The notes: generated by a model from the letters alone, not told the origin. DNA of 43,970 nucleotides from Thermodesulfobacteriota bacterium (GCA_036397855.1 DASWID010000045.1:1-43970), one strand, 5' to 3'; positions 7,923 through 17,332 are shown, counted from the stretch's first letter. Made by a program: numbers and translations.

Positions 7923-9533
7923 ATGCTCCAGTCCGAAAAATTAGCAGATAAAAAGCTTGAAGCGCCTTTTCTCATTGTAGGCAGTGGGTTAGCAGGACTT
8001 TATGCCGCCCTCTACGCTTCAAATTTTGGCGATGTAATTCTGCTTACAAAATCTACGCTTGAAGAGAGCAATAGCTATTGGGCACAGGGTGGCATAGCCG
8101 CCGCAATTGACCCAGAAGACTCACCACTATATCACCTTGAAGACACAATCAACGCCGGACGGGGTATATGCAATAAAAAAGCCGTCGAGATACTTGTCCG
8201 AGAGGGTAGGGAAAGAGTCTTTGATCTAATAAATCTCGGAATGAAGTTTGACTCTACTGATAAGGGCTTTGAGCTCGGGTTAGAAGGCGGACACACAAAA
8301 AGACGAGTTCTCCACTCGGGTGGGAATTCAACCGGAAAAGAAATTGTTGAATTTTTGATATCTTCCGTAAAAAAGTTAAAAGGAATTAAGATACTGGAAA
8401 ATACAGCCGTAGAGAAACTGATATCCGATGGGAAAAGATGTTTCGGGGCATTAGCCTTCAGAGAAACACCCTTGAATAGGATGCCCATCCTCTCAGGTGC
8501 GACCATACTCGCAACTGGTGGTGCCGGCGCACTATATTCAAGAACCACAAACCCCCCAGGCGCAACAGGAGAAGGTATTTCGCTGGCCTATAGATCGGGT
8601 GCTGAAGTCACCGATATTGAATTTGTGCAGTTTCACCCAACAACACTCTACGCAAAGAACGGCGGTAGCTTCCTGATCAGCGAAGCCGTAAGGGGTGAAG
8701 GTGCCTATCTCCTGAATAAGGATGGTGAAAGATTCATGCTTCGTTACCACGAGCTCGGAGAGCTAGCCCCGAGGGATATAGTGTCAAAGGCGATATTTAA
8801 TGAAATGAAAACATCAGGCCAAAACTACGTATTCCTATCTCTAAAACACCTAGACAAAGTGTTTGTAAGAAAACGTTTTGCAAATATACATAATATGTGC
8901 TCTAAATCGGGGATCGATATCAGCAATGATTTAATTCCGGTAGCCCCGGCTGCCCACTATACCATTGGAGGTGTTAAAACAGGTCTTATGGGAGAAACCA
9001 ATATCGAATGTCTCTTTGCATCTGGAGAGGTTGCGTGCACAGGCGTTCACGGCGCCAACAGATTGGCAAGTAACTCACTTCTTGAGTGCATCGTGTTCGC
9101 CAAACGAGCGGTTGACGCTGCAAGAAATAATGGCGCATCTATTAAAAACATCTATCCCGAGTCTATCAAAAAATACAATCAATCCTTTCTTGGTCAACAA
9201 GGTTCTCAAAATGAGGTATTTTCTAAAATCAAAAAGATTATCTCAGATTTAATGAACCAAAACGTTGGAATCATTCGTAGTGACGAGGGATTAAGAAATT
9301 CAATCACAGAACTAGAAAAAATATCGATGTCAACGAATGAACTACGCGGTTATTATAAGCACAGGATACAAGATATCCTTGAACTCTGTAAACTCACCGC
9401 AAATGCAGCCCTCCTGAGGAAGGAATCAAGGGGAGTACACATCAGGGAGGATTTTCCGGACGAAGATCCACAATTTAGGGCTCATATCGTGTGGAAAAGA
9501 GGATTCGAACCGTCAATAATCAAGTGTAACTAA
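7923..9533 (+). CDS. nadB: L-aspartate oxidase NadB
   Basis: 536 residues. FAD enzyme that oxidises L-aspartate to iminoaspartate, the first step of de novo NAD synthesis; it can use O2 or fumarate as acceptor. The FAD-binding GSGLAGLYAAL sits at about 20-30, followed by SYWAQGGIAAA (about 57-67). The dicarboxylate-binding segment EGGHTKRRVLHSGGNSTGKE and the second FAD signature ASGEVACTGVHGANRLASNS are intact. The C-terminal helical domain carries RKESRGVHIREDFPDE, typical of NadB and distinguishing it by context from SdhA/FrdA. Its product is handed to NadA, encoded 4 kb downstream with NadC on the same strand. Start chosen as the first ATG; there is no obvious ribosome-binding site. Confidence 0.96.
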   Translation: MLQSEKLADKKLEAPFLIVGSGLAGLYAALYASNFGDVILLTKSTLEESNSYWAQGGIAAAIDPEDSPLYHLEDTINAGRGICNKKAVEILVREGRERVFDLINLGMKFDSTDKGFELGLEGGHTKRRVLHSGGNSTGKEIVEFLISSVKKLKGIKILENTAVEKLISDGKRCFGALAFRETPLNRMPILSGATILATGGAGALYSRTTNPPGATGEGISLAYRSGAEVTDIEFVQFHPTTLYAKNGGSFLISEAVRGEGAYLLNKDGERFMLRYHELGELAPRDIVSKAIFNEMKTSGQNYVFLSLKHLDKVFVRKRFANIHNMCSKSGIDISNDLIPVAPAAHYTIGGVKTGLMGETNIECLFASGEVACTGVHGANRLASNSLLECIVFAKRAVDAARNNGASIKNIYPESIKKYNQSFLGQQGSQNEVFSKIKKIISDLMNQNVGIIRSDEGLRNSITELEKISMSTNELRGYYKHRIQDILELCKLTANAALLRKESRGVHIREDFPDEDPQFRAHIVWKRGFEPSIIKCN

Positions 9534-9653
9534 TCTCTAACGCTTCTTTATTTACAATCTAAAAATTAATGATAGAATTATCAGTTGGGTTTTTTTAATG
9601 AAAATAGATTTTTATATAAACATTGATTTAATTGTTTTTTACGGAGATAGCTG

Positions 9654-11498
9654 ATGGAAAGGCCAGAAGAAAGACTCGATAAAGTCACTGTAAAATTTGC
9701 AGGGGATTCCGGAGACGGTATTCAGGTATTGGGAGACCAGTTTGGAAATGTTACCGCAGTCGTCGGTAATGATTTTGCCACGTTGCCCGACTTCCCCGCA
9801 GAAATTAGAGCACCTCAAGGTACAACATTTGGGGTATCCTCCTACCAAATTCAATTTGCATCATACGATATCCACACACCTGGCGATAAGCCCGATGTGC
9901 TGGTCGCATTCAATCCGGCTGCTCTCAAGGTAAACATGCAATTCGTAAAACCGGGTGGAATAATTGTGGTAAATGAAGACGAATTTACCGAACAAAACCT
10001 TAAAAAAGCTGGTTTCGACTCCAATCCCCTTGAAGATGATTCACTGCATTCCTTTAGGGTGTATAAGGTGCCAATAACAAAGCTTACACTTGAAGCACTC
10101 ATGGATGAGACTGTTGGACACAGGGACAAGCTTAGATGCAAGAATTTTCTGGCACTCGGGGTGATTTCCTGGCTATTCTCCCGGCCACTAGATCCAGTAA
10201 TAAATTTCCTAAATAAGCGTTTCTCGTCCAAGAAAGAAATTATGGAAGCCAATATCAAAGCATTAAAAGCGGGTTATAACATTTGCGACACGATGGAAAT
10301 TTTCCCAGTGCACTATCAGATTCCACCGGCAAAGCTACAACCAGGGAAATACAGGAATGTTAACGGTTCACTTGCCACTGTATATGGATTGATTGTAGCC
10401 TCAGAAAAGTCTAAACTGCCGCTCATTTATTCAGGTTATCCTATCACGCCGGCAAGTGATATATTACAACTGCTTTCCGCTTTAAAGCACCACGGTGCTG
10501 TTTCAATACAAACGGAAGACGAGATAGCAGCAATAGCTATGGCTATAGGGTCTTGCTATACTGGGGTGCTTGGCGTAACTGGGACTAGCGGACCGGGGCT
10601 TGCTTTGAAAATAGAGGCACTCAACCTCGCTGTTATGACGGAATTGCCACTGGTGGTCTTTGATTTCCAGCGTTCAGGCATTTCAACAGGGCTGCCTACA
10701 AAAACCGAACAAGGGGATCTGCTTTTCGCTCTGTTTGGAAGACCTTCTGACTCTCATGTAATTGTACTGGCACCATGCTCACCCTCAGACTGCTTCTGGA
10801 CATCCATTGAAGCCATAAAGCTAGCCACCAAGTATATGACGCCTGTAGTTGTTCTTTCTGAGCAGTTTCTCCTTCATTCTTCAGAGCCATGGAAATTACC
10901 GGATATAGATAAGATACCTCCAATAGAGGTAAACTTCCGAACTGATCCAGATGGTTTTTATCCGTATATGAGGGATGATAAGACATTTGCTAGGCCATGG
11001 GTAAAATTAGGCACCCCGGGACTTGAGCATAGGATTGGTGGTCTTGAAAAAAGCAATATATCCGGAAACGTCTCTTACGACCCCGAAAATCACGATTTCA
11101 TGACCAAGACACGGGCGCAAAAGATACAAAAGGTCCTGCAAGATATTCCCGACGTAGAGGTTACAGGGCACCCTGAAGCTGAAATGATTGTGGTAGGTTG
11201 GGGAAGCACATACGGACATATTAAGGCAGCCGTTGAATTGGCAATGCAGGACGGTATGAAAATATCGATGACCCAGCTCAGACACCTCAATCCATTGCCA
11301 AAAAATCTTGGAGACGTACTTAGAAGTTACAAAAAGGTGCTAGTTCCCGAATTAAACCTCGGACAGCTCAACTTTGTCCTTCGTGGCAAGTATCTTGTTG
11401 ACACAAAGGGTTACGATAGAATCACAGGAAAACCTTTTGACGTTAGTGAACTATTAGAATTCTTCAGAGAAGAGTATAAAGGACTTAAAAAGCATTAA
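9654..11498 (+). CDS. korA: 2-oxoacid:ferredoxin oxidoreductase alpha subunit, fused gamma-alpha (KorA-type)
   Basis: 614 residues. Together with the next gene it makes a thiamine-diphosphate, ferredoxin-linked 2-oxoacid oxidoreductase, most likely 2-oxoglutarate:ferredoxin oxidoreductase. The N-terminal gamma domain (about 1-200) opens with VKFAGDSGDGIQVLGDQFGN. The alpha domain starts near 230 and shows the YPITPASDILQLLS signature and TSGPGLALKIEALNLAV. The C-terminal domain ends with the VPELNLGQL segment typical of KorA. A GGAG ribosome-binding site lies 8 bases before the ATG. KorB follows 35 bases downstream. The exact oxoacid cannot be read from sequence; lack of a fused delta (ferredoxin) domain fits KorAB better than PorABCD. 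Confidence 0.88.
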   Translation: MERPEERLDKVTVKFAGDSGDGIQVLGDQFGNVTAVVGNDFATLPDFPAEIRAPQGTTFGVSSYQIQFASYDIHTPGDKPDVLVAFNPAALKVNMQFVKPGGIIVVNEDEFTEQNLKKAGFDSNPLEDDSLHSFRVYKVPITKLTLEALMDETVGHRDKLRCKNFLALGVISWLFSRPLDPVINFLNKRFSSKKEIMEANIKALKAGYNICDTMEIFPVHYQIPPAKLQPGKYRNVNGSLATVYGLIVASEKSKLPLIYSGYPITPASDILQLLSALKHHGAVSIQTEDEIAAIAMAIGSCYTGVLGVTGTSGPGLALKIEALNLAVMTELPLVVFDFQRSGISTGLPTKTEQGDLLFALFGRPSDSHVIVLAPCSPSDCFWTSIEAIKLATKYMTPVVVLSEQFLLHSSEPWKLPDIDKIPPIEVNFRTDPDGFYPYMRDDKTFARPWVKLGTPGLEHRIGGLEKSNISGNVSYDPENHDFMTKTRAQKIQKVLQDIPDVEVTGHPEAEMIVVGWGSTYGHIKAAVELAMQDGMKISMTQLRHLNPLPKNLGDVLRSYKKVLVPELNLGQLNFVLRGKYLVDTKGYDRITGKPFDVSELLEFFREEYKGLKKH

Positions 11499-11533
11499 TA
11501 GGAAAGATCGAATAAAGAGGAGACAAAATTGTT

Positions 11534-12556
11534 ATGAGTACTACAACGGAACATATTGGGGAAACAAAATACAAATCGACTGATTTCAAGTCTGATCAGG
11601 AAATAAGATGGTGTCCTGGATGCGAGGACTACGCCATATTAAAAGCGTTTCAGACAGCTCTTGCAGAAATTGGGATCCCAAAAGAAAAACACGCTGTGAT
11701 ATCTGGTATTGGATGTTCAGCACGTCTCCCATACTACATGGATACGTATGGCTTCCATACGATCCACGGCAGGGCGATCCCGGTTGCCACCGGTGTTAAA
11801 GTGGCAAATCCTGGCCTCTCTGTATGGGTCATTACAGGAGACGGTGACGGAATTTCTATTGGTGGTAATCATCTTATACATGTCATGAGAAGAAATGTTG
11901 ATATTACCATCTTGCTCTTTGACAACAAGGTATATGGCCTCACGAAGGGACAGTACTCCCCGACGAGCGACAAGGGAACCATAAATAAATCGGTACCGAT
12001 GGGTTCCATAGAGGAACCTGTGCAACCTGTTACTCTTGCGCTCGCATCTGGTGCGACCTTTGTCGCCAGAACGTCCGCTTCCTATGTCCAGCATCTGACA
12101 AAAATGATAATTGAAGCACACAAACATAAGGGCACTTCATTTATTCACATCTATCAGAACTGCTATGTATATAACGATGAGGCTTTTGATTATTTCACCG
12201 CAAAATCCGTCAGGGATGACAGAAACATCTTTCTCGAACATGGAAAGCCGATGATTTATGGGAAAAATAGCGACAAAGGAATAAGGTTCAAGAGTGGAAG
12301 TATCGAGATTGCCGAATTCGAGTCCGGGAACCCACCTGATGATATTATCGCACATGACGAGACAGACCTCTCTCTTGCCTACACTCTTTCGAAAGTGTCT
12401 TGGCCAAAATACCCAGTCCCTATGGGTGTCATCAGAAGAGTTGAAAAACCGTCCTTTGAAGAGCAAATATACGAGCAAGTAGAAAGAGCAAAAAAGAAAT
12501 TTCAACCGGATCTTAAGAAGCTAATTTATTCTAGCGATACTTGGGAAGTTAAATAA
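11534..12556 (+). CDS. korB: 2-oxoacid:ferredoxin oxidoreductase beta subunit (KorB-type)
   Basis: 340 residues; the thiamine-diphosphate and 4Fe-4S carrying subunit. RWCPGCEDYAIL (about 25-36) and GIGCSARLPYYM (about 59-70) supply the cluster cysteines. The ThDP/Mg motif is GDGDGISIGGNH, followed by the N-x-x-Y-G-L-T-x-G-Q pattern in DNKVYGLTKGQYSPTSD. It has no C-terminal ferredoxin domain. An AGAGGAG ribosome-binding site precedes the ATG by about 11 bases. It forms an operon with korA. The pair links the TCA cycle at 2-oxoglutarate to ferredoxin, in oxidative or reductive direction, pointing to an anaerobic or microaerophilic lifestyle (inference). Confidence 0.88.
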   Translation: MSTTTEHIGETKYKSTDFKSDQEIRWCPGCEDYAILKAFQTALAEIGIPKEKHAVISGIGCSARLPYYMDTYGFHTIHGRAIPVATGVKVANPGLSVWVITGDGDGISIGGNHLIHVMRRNVDITILLFDNKVYGLTKGQYSPTSDKGTINKSVPMGSIEEPVQPVTLALASGATFVARTSASYVQHLTKMIIEAHKHKGTSFIHIYQNCYVYNDEAFDYFTAKSVRDDRNIFLEHGKPMIYGKNSDKGIRFKSGSIEIAEFESGNPPDDIIAHDETDLSLAYTLSKVSWPKYPVPMGVIRRVEKPSFEEQIYEQVERAKKKFQPDLKKLIYSSDTWEVK

Positions 12557-12655
12557 GAAGGATCATACTCGCGCAGTTCCAAAGCTTTCGAATACTTTTC
12601 TCTCGCAACCACTCATCCAAGCGGTTGCCCAGCCTAATTACTATAGAAAATAAAA

Positions 12656-13510
12656 ATGAAGATCGCAAAGTTAGACTGGAACCAAGTAGATTTGATTATC
12701 GAGAATGCCCTGGAGGAAGATATTGGACCCAGGGACTTAACCACTGAGCTGCTTTTTCCCGAGGATACCGAGGATAGTAGATGTAATGCCATTATTCAGG
12801 CTAAAGAAGAAGGAATTATAGCCGGGCTCCCGATAGCTAAAAGGGTTTTTAGAAAGCTAAAACATGATATTCGATGGGTTGAAAATACGAGAGATGGTGA
12901 AAGCATCGCCAAAGGCGATATACTCGTCAAAATCAATGGATCCGAAAAAGCAGTTCTCGCTGGAGAGCGAGTCGCTCTGAACTTCATCCAAAGGCTCTCA
13001 GGTATTGCGACACTAACATCAAAATTTGTAAAAGCGGTCGAGGGGCTATCCGTAAAAATAACCGACACACGAAAGACAGTTCCAGGCCTCAGAATCCTCG
13101 ATAGATACGCAGTCCGCACTGGCGGTGGTCGCAATCATCGCATGGGATTATTTGATGGAGTCTTAATTAAAGATAACCATCTGAAGCTCATTGGGAGCAT
13201 TACTGACGCAATAAACAAAATTAGAAAAAAGTCAGGGGTCCGATTTCAAATAGAGGTTGAAACATCCAGGCTAGAAGAGGTTCGAGATGCCCTGGCAGCC
13301 GGCGCTGATATAATAATGCTGGATAACATGCCCTTAAACACGATGAAAAAATCGGTTGAGATCATAAACGGTAGAGCACTCATCGAGGCCTCAGGCGGAA
13401 TTACCCTAAGAAATGTAAGAAGAGTGGCGGAAACCGGGGTCAATATAATTTCCATAGGCTCATTAACTCATTCTCCTAAGGCTTTAGACATCAGTCTGTA
13501 TCTGGTATAG
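12656..13510 (+). CDS. nadC: Nicotinate-nucleotide pyrophosphorylase (carboxylating) NadC
   Basis: 284 residues, type II phosphoribosyltransferase. Converts quinolinate and PRPP to nicotinate mononucleotide, CO2 and pyrophosphate. The N-terminal ALEEDIGPRDLTTELLFP (about 13-30), NFIQRLSGIATLT (about 112-124), DTRKTVPGLRILDRYAVRTG (about 140-159) and GRNHRMGLFDGVLIKDNHL form the quinolinate/PRPP pocket with the catalytic arginines, lysine and histidine. IEVET and DNM in the barrel are conserved. Full length. The 99-base gap after korB contains a GCAACC/GGTTGC hairpin (12605-12628) without a T run. nadA begins 9-42 bases downstream, so nadC-nadA are co-transcribed. Confidence 0.95.
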   Translation: MKIAKLDWNQVDLIIENALEEDIGPRDLTTELLFPEDTEDSRCNAIIQAKEEGIIAGLPIAKRVFRKLKHDIRWVENTRDGESIAKGDILVKINGSEKAVLAGERVALNFIQRLSGIATLTSKFVKAVEGLSVKITDTRKTVPGLRILDRYAVRTGGGRNHRMGLFDGVLIKDNHLKLIGSITDAINKIRKKSGVRFQIEVETSRLEEVRDALAAGADIIMLDNMPLNTMKKSVEIINGRALIEASGGITLRNVRRVAETGVNIISIGSLTHSPKALDISLYLV

Positions 13511-13551
13511 TTATATCTATGATTGAATGGGGACAGGAAGGTTTCAATAAA

Positions 13552-14502
13552 ATGGAAGACCGTACTTTGGTAGTGGAAGAAATCAACAGGCTGAGAAATG
13601 AAAAGAATGCCATTATCATTGCTCACAACTATCAAGTTCCAGAAGTGCAGGAAATTGCCGATTTCACGGGTGATTCTCTCGCCCTGTCTCAGCTCGCAGG
13701 AAAGACAAATGCTGATGTGATAGTTTTTTGCGGCGTTCATTTTATGGCTGAGACAGCCTCAATCATATCTCCAAATAAAACGGTGTTAATACCCGATCTG
13801 GAAGCCGGATGTTCTCTTTCAGATACCATAAATGCTCAACAACTCAGAAAATGGAAAACCGAACATCCAGAAGCAGTTGTAGTTTCTTACGTTAACACAA
13901 CGGCTGAGGTAAAAGCAGAAAGCGATTATTGTTGTACCTCATCCAACGCAGTAAAAATTGTAAATTCTATTCCTGAAGAAAAAGAAATACTTTTTCTTCC
14001 AGATATGTTCCTTGGAGCCTATGTTGGAAAGGTCACTGGTAGAAAGATCCACCTATGGCTGGGAGAGTGCCACGTACATGCCGGAATAAGACCTAAGGAC
14101 ATCGAACAAATGAGAGATGCTCACCCTGAAGCGGAAATGCTCATTCATCCTGAATGTGGCTGCACAACCTCATTCATCTACCATACCTGTAACGGTTTCG
14201 ACGGAGATAAAAACGTTCATATCCTCTCAACCGGGGGTATGATTGAGTATGCGAAGAGCTCTGAATCAAATGAATTTATAGTGGCTACGGAAACGGGGAT
14301 GCTCCATAGGTTGAGAAAAGATAACCCCGAAAAGGCCTTCTATCCAGCAAACGAGAATGCCATCTGCAGGTACATGAAAATGATTACGTTAGAAAAGGTT
14401 CTTAGCTCACTTCAAGACGATAAATATGAGGTAAAGGTACCAGAAGAAATTGCTAAAAGGGCACGAAAAGCAATTGACAGGATGCTCGAGATTTCCCATT
14501 AA
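13552..14502 (+). CDS. nadA: Quinolinate synthase NadA
   Basis: 4Fe-4S enzyme that condenses iminoaspartate (from NadB) with dihydroxyacetone phosphate to quinolinate, the substrate of NadC. I chose the ATG at 13552 because ggaagg lies upstream of it and family members begin close to this residue; an ATG at 13519 would add 11 residues but lacks a ribosome-binding site. Hallmarks include AHNYQVPEVQEIADFTGDSL, the Cys in EAGCSLSD, HPECGCTTSF, and the C-terminal Cys in NENAICRYMKMI; these three regions provide the cluster cysteines. The protein ends at 14502, where its stop codon overlaps the converging stop of the transposase gene. Confidence 0.95.
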   Translation: MEDRTLVVEEINRLRNEKNAIIIAHNYQVPEVQEIADFTGDSLALSQLAGKTNADVIVFCGVHFMAETASIISPNKTVLIPDLEAGCSLSDTINAQQLRKWKTEHPEAVVVSYVNTTAEVKAESDYCCTSSNAVKIVNSIPEEKEILFLPDMFLGAYVGKVTGRKIHLWLGECHVHAGIRPKDIEQMRDAHPEAEMLIHPECGCTTSFIYHTCNGFDGDKNVHILSTGGMIEYAKSSESNEFIVATETGMLHRLRKDNPEKAFYPANENAICRYMKMITLEKVLSSLQDDKYEVKVPEEIAKRARKAIDRMLEISH

Positions 14503-15116
14503 GAGTCTGCATTTATAAGAAATCTGGGGTTTATTTTTTTAAAATTGTTTTCAAACCACGCATCGAACTCGTCTTCACCTTCTCTATCAATGTTTTCCCG
14601 GTCCAAATTCCAGGTAAGTGGGTTGTTTTTAATGTATTCACGTATTCGCTTTAATGACCCTTCATCCCTGATGATGTGTTCATGATAATTCCGTTGCCAA
14701 ACTGACATATTTGGTGTATCTCGTACCGCATTTATTCGTTTCGAGGATTTCATTTTAAACCTTCCAACCATTTTAGGAATTAACATTTGACGTCGTTTCA
14801 TTTTGTCATTTCTGTTTTGTAGGGGCAATTCATGAATTGCCCCTACGCTTTCTTCAATCATAATAATTCCATGCACATGATTAGGCATCACAACGAAGGC
14901 ATCTGTCCTTACATTTGAATATAAATGATCTAGGTCATTCCAAAAACCTAATACAATCTTTCCATAATTATTAATCCTCAACTCCCCATCAAGATCTTTA
15001 CCGAATAAACACATCCTATCCTTTGTACAAATCGTGATAAAATACGCCCCAGGCTGTGAATAATCATAATCCTTTAAGCGAATAGATCGTCGACCTTTTC
15101 CAGAACCATGAGACAT
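14499..15116 (-). CDS. REP-associated tyrosine transposase (RAYT, Y1/HUH family)
   Basis: About 205 residues. Y1 single-strand transposase of the IS200-like RAYT group, which mobilises REP palindromes. The N-terminus has GAYFITICTKDRMCLFG, the metal-binding HUH motif is MPNHVHGIIMI, and the catalytic tyrosine lies in WQRNYHEHIIRDE followed by YIKNNPLTW. The ATG at 15116 is preferred over a TTG at 15128 that overlaps the gamma-glutamyltranspeptidase stop. The gene is wedged between nadA (convergent, stops overlapping) and the transpeptidase. Unusually, a 28-bp perfect palindrome lies inside the frame at 14819-14846 and is read as VGAIHELPLQ. The protein looks intact, so it may be active. Confidence 0.88.
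   Translation of the reverse strand: MSHGSGKGRRSIRLKDYDYSQPGAYFITICTKDRMCLFGKDLDGELRINNYGKIVLGFWNDLDHLYSNVRTDAFVVMPNHVHGIIMIEESVGAIHELPLQNRNDKMKRRQMLIPKMVGRFKMKSSKRINAVRDTPNMSVWQRNYHEHIIRDEGSLKRIREYIKNNPLTWNLDRENIDREGEDEFDAWFENNFKKINPRFLINADS
14819..14846. repeat. 28-bp perfect palindrome embedded in the RAYT gene
   Basis: The sequence gtaggggcaattca is followed by its exact reverse complement, with no loop. It resembles known genomic dispersed palindromes of the form rich in ggggcaatt/aattgcccc. It is in frame with the transposase, between the HUH motif and the catalytic tyrosine. No second copy was seen in this window. Confidence 0.8.
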
Positions 15117-15124
15117 TTTTATTC

Positions 15125-16909
15125 TCAATATCCTAAAGTCAAACTGCCAGGCGTCCTCGGATCGGATGCTCCGTAAAGAAAATACCCGATTTTCATGACA
15201 CTCTGTGTACTCCCTATCGTGTCCCCAATCACAACCCTGTGTCCCATTTCCCTTATAATTCTCACAGTATCTCCATTTAACCCCTCCTCAACAACCACTT
15301 CATCCGGTAGCCATTGATGATGAACCCTAACCGCATTTGTAGCAGAAGCTATATTCATATTGAAATCAATGACATTGAGAATAATTTGGAGCACAGCGGA
15401 TATAATCCTGCTCCCTCCCGGACTTCCGGTGAGGAGATAGGGCTTACCATTTTTTAATACAATCGTCGGAGTCATTGAACTCAACATTCTTTTCTCAGGC
15501 TCAATAGAATTGTACTCACCCCCTATAAGGCCATAGGCGTTTGGCACCCCGGGCTTTGAAGAAAAGTCGTCCATCTCATTATTCAATAAAATCCCTGTCC
15601 CGGGAACTGTAAGCTTTGTCCCATAACTGAAATTGAGGGTATAGGTATTTGAAACAGCATTGCCGTATCTATCAATTACTGAAAAATGAGTGGTATCTAC
15701 ACCCTCCTTATTCCTGCCGGGGGTTCCCGGAGATATTTTTTCGCTTGGTGTCGCCCTTTCAGTATTCAATTTCCTTTGCAGCTCGTTTGCATAATCCTTT
15801 GATATCAATCCTGTAACAGGAACGGGAACGAAATCTGGGTCTCCAAGATATTTAGACCTGTCTGCAAAGGCCAGTTTCATCGTCTCGACAAGGATATGAA
15901 TAGTCTTAGCTGTATTATGCCCATATAATCCTCTGGGAAATCTCTCAAGCATATTTAGCATTTGAATCAGATGCACGCCACCTGAGCTTGGCGGAGGCGT
16001 TGAATATATATCATACCCCCTGTAGGTCCCGTGAACCGGTTCACGAATCACAGGGTTATACGAAGCCAAATCTTCAGAGGTGATCAATCCACCTCCTCCC
16101 TTCATATAACAAACAATTTTCTCAGCTATCTTCCCTTTATAAAATGCAATGGGGCCATGCCTTGCTATCTGCTTGAGGCTCCATGCCAAATCCTCTTGTT
16201 TAAAGATTTCACCCTGATCATACGAAACTCCCCCCTCCTTGTAAAAGATTTTCATGCTCGGGGGTGAAGCCATCATCCTAGCCTTAACAGATAAAAGAGA
16301 TCTTCTGAGCTCCGAATCGATCGGAAATCCTTTTTCAGCCAAATCAATAGCAGGTTCAAGTGCTCGTTCTAATGTCATAGTCCCGTATTTTTCAAGCGCC
16401 ATTGCGAGGCCTGCCACAGTACCGGGAACTCCTACTGCCAACAAGCTGTGCAGTGATTTTTCACTATCGACATTTCCACTCTCGTCCAGAAACATATCCC
16501 TCGATGCGGCTTTTGGAGCCTTTTCTCGATAATCGATAGCCACCATTTTTTTTGGATCAGCCAGATAGATCAACATAAAGCCACCGCCACCCAAATTACC
16601 TGCGCGGGGAAAGGTAGCTGCAAGTGTAAATCCAACAGTCACAGCGGCATCAATTGCGTTTCCTCCCTCTTTTAAGACCTGAAGACCAGCCTCTGTTGCG
16701 TACATATTCGCAGATGAGACCATGCCATGTTTAGCTACGACGGGTTGAAATATATCCTTTGGATTGTAGATGGGTGGTTCTTGGGTAGTTAACGCATTGG
16801 AACCGAATAACAGAAAAAGAAATATGATTACCGAAATTCTCTTCGCGGGCACAGGATATGATTTAGTATTATGTTTCATGAAAATAACGTCATCCAAACT
16901 ATGAATCAT
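15125..16909 (-). CDS. ggt: Gamma-glutamyltranspeptidase precursor
   Basis: 594 residues; periplasmic or secreted N-terminal nucleophile hydrolase that cleaves gamma-glutamyl bonds of glutathione and transfers or hydrolyses the glutamyl group. A signal peptide is visible as the hydrophobic ISVIIFLFLLFGS (25-37) after basic residues. A second methionine at residue 11 (start 16879) may be the true start. The autoprocessing site and nucleophile are in VDTTHFSVID (T406), which becomes the N-terminus of the small subunit. The substrate-carboxylate arginine region and the oxyanion GSPGGSRI motif are present. Length is normal. It is followed at once by the RAYT gene, which likely landed at its 3' end. 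Biological role probably glutathione or peptide salvage. Confidence 0.93.
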   Translation of the reverse strand: MIHSLDDVIFMKHNTKSYPVPAKRISVIIFLFLLFGSNALTTQEPPIYNPKDIFQPVVAKHGMVSSANMYATEAGLQVLKEGGNAIDAAVTVGFTLAATFPRAGNLGGGGFMLIYLADPKKMVAIDYREKAPKAASRDMFLDESGNVDSEKSLHSLLAVGVPGTVAGLAMALEKYGTMTLERALEPAIDLAEKGFPIDSELRRSLLSVKARMMASPPSMKIFYKEGGVSYDQGEIFKQEDLAWSLKQIARHGPIAFYKGKIAEKIVCYMKGGGGLITSEDLASYNPVIREPVHGTYRGYDIYSTPPPSSGGVHLIQMLNMLERFPRGLYGHNTAKTIHILVETMKLAFADRSKYLGDPDFVPVPVTGLISKDYANELQRKLNTERATPSEKISPGTPGRNKEGVDTTHFSVIDRYGNAVSNTYTLNFSYGTKLTVPGTGILLNNEMDDFSSKPGVPNAYGLIGGEYNSIEPEKRMLSSMTPTIVLKNGKPYLLTGSPGGSRIISAVLQIILNVIDFNMNIASATNAVRVHHQWLPDEVVVEEGLNGDTVRIIREMGHRVVIGDTIGSTQSVMKIGYFLYGASDPRTPGSLTLGY

Positions 16910-17311
16910 ATATAATCTATAAAATATTTTCGTTAAACAAACTAGTCTTTATCTATCGCGTTCGGGTCCTAACGATACCCTATTGTGGAATATCAATTTA
17001 GTAATCTAAAGTTTGAAGGCGATGATTGTTCAGGTCTTCCTAGTTTAATTCAAAGCCATTGCCAATCCGATTATCGTGCGCTAATCGAAGAATTTATTAA
17101 AATTGATTCACTAACACGATTCATCCTTCGACTCGGTTAAGGCAGCAAGGTGATGTTCGTGATAATAACCTCTGAAGGGTCCGTATTTATTGTATCGTAA
17201 TAGAATCCGTAAAATCAACCGCCCAGGAGTCCAGATCCACCTATCTTCGCTATTGCTAATCAGTTAAGTAATATATCGTCTAACTTACTGTATATAAAAC
17301 AGAAATAAACC
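16910..17311. other. Divergent intergenic region, no gene
   Basis: AT-rich spacer between ggt (minus) and the glycosyltransferase (plus). I see no open frame with family character, no tRNA and no repeat copy. The right end carries a palindrome and a promoter described separately. Confidence 0.5.
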
Positions 17312-17323
17312 ACGCATATGCGT
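17312..17323. promoter_or_regulatory. Palindromic possible operator
   Basis: ACGCATATGCGT is a perfect 12-base palindrome ending 9 bases before the -35 hexamer of the glycosyltransferase promoter. The location suits an activator or repressor site. No known regulator is recognised. Confidence 0.35.
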
Positions 17324-17332
17324 ATAAATATC

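Noticed and set aside
8132-8548. 138-residue minus-strand open frame inside nadB
   Set aside because: Antisense shadow of a clear, conserved gene, with low-complexity composition and no family motifs.
9851-10258. 135-residue minus-strand open frame inside korA
   Set aside because: Antisense shadow; the sense protein is strongly conserved.
11717-12127. 136-residue minus-strand open frame inside korB
   Set aside because: Antisense shadow of the thiamine-binding domain.
9654-12556. Pyruvate:ferredoxin oxidoreductase
   Set aside because: Two-subunit layout with fused gamma-alpha and no delta ferredoxin subunit fits the 2-oxoglutarate type better, though substrate is not proven.
12605-12628. 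GCAACC/GGTTGC hairpin between korB and nadC
   Set aside because: No T run follows, so it is not a convincing terminator; no other role recognised.
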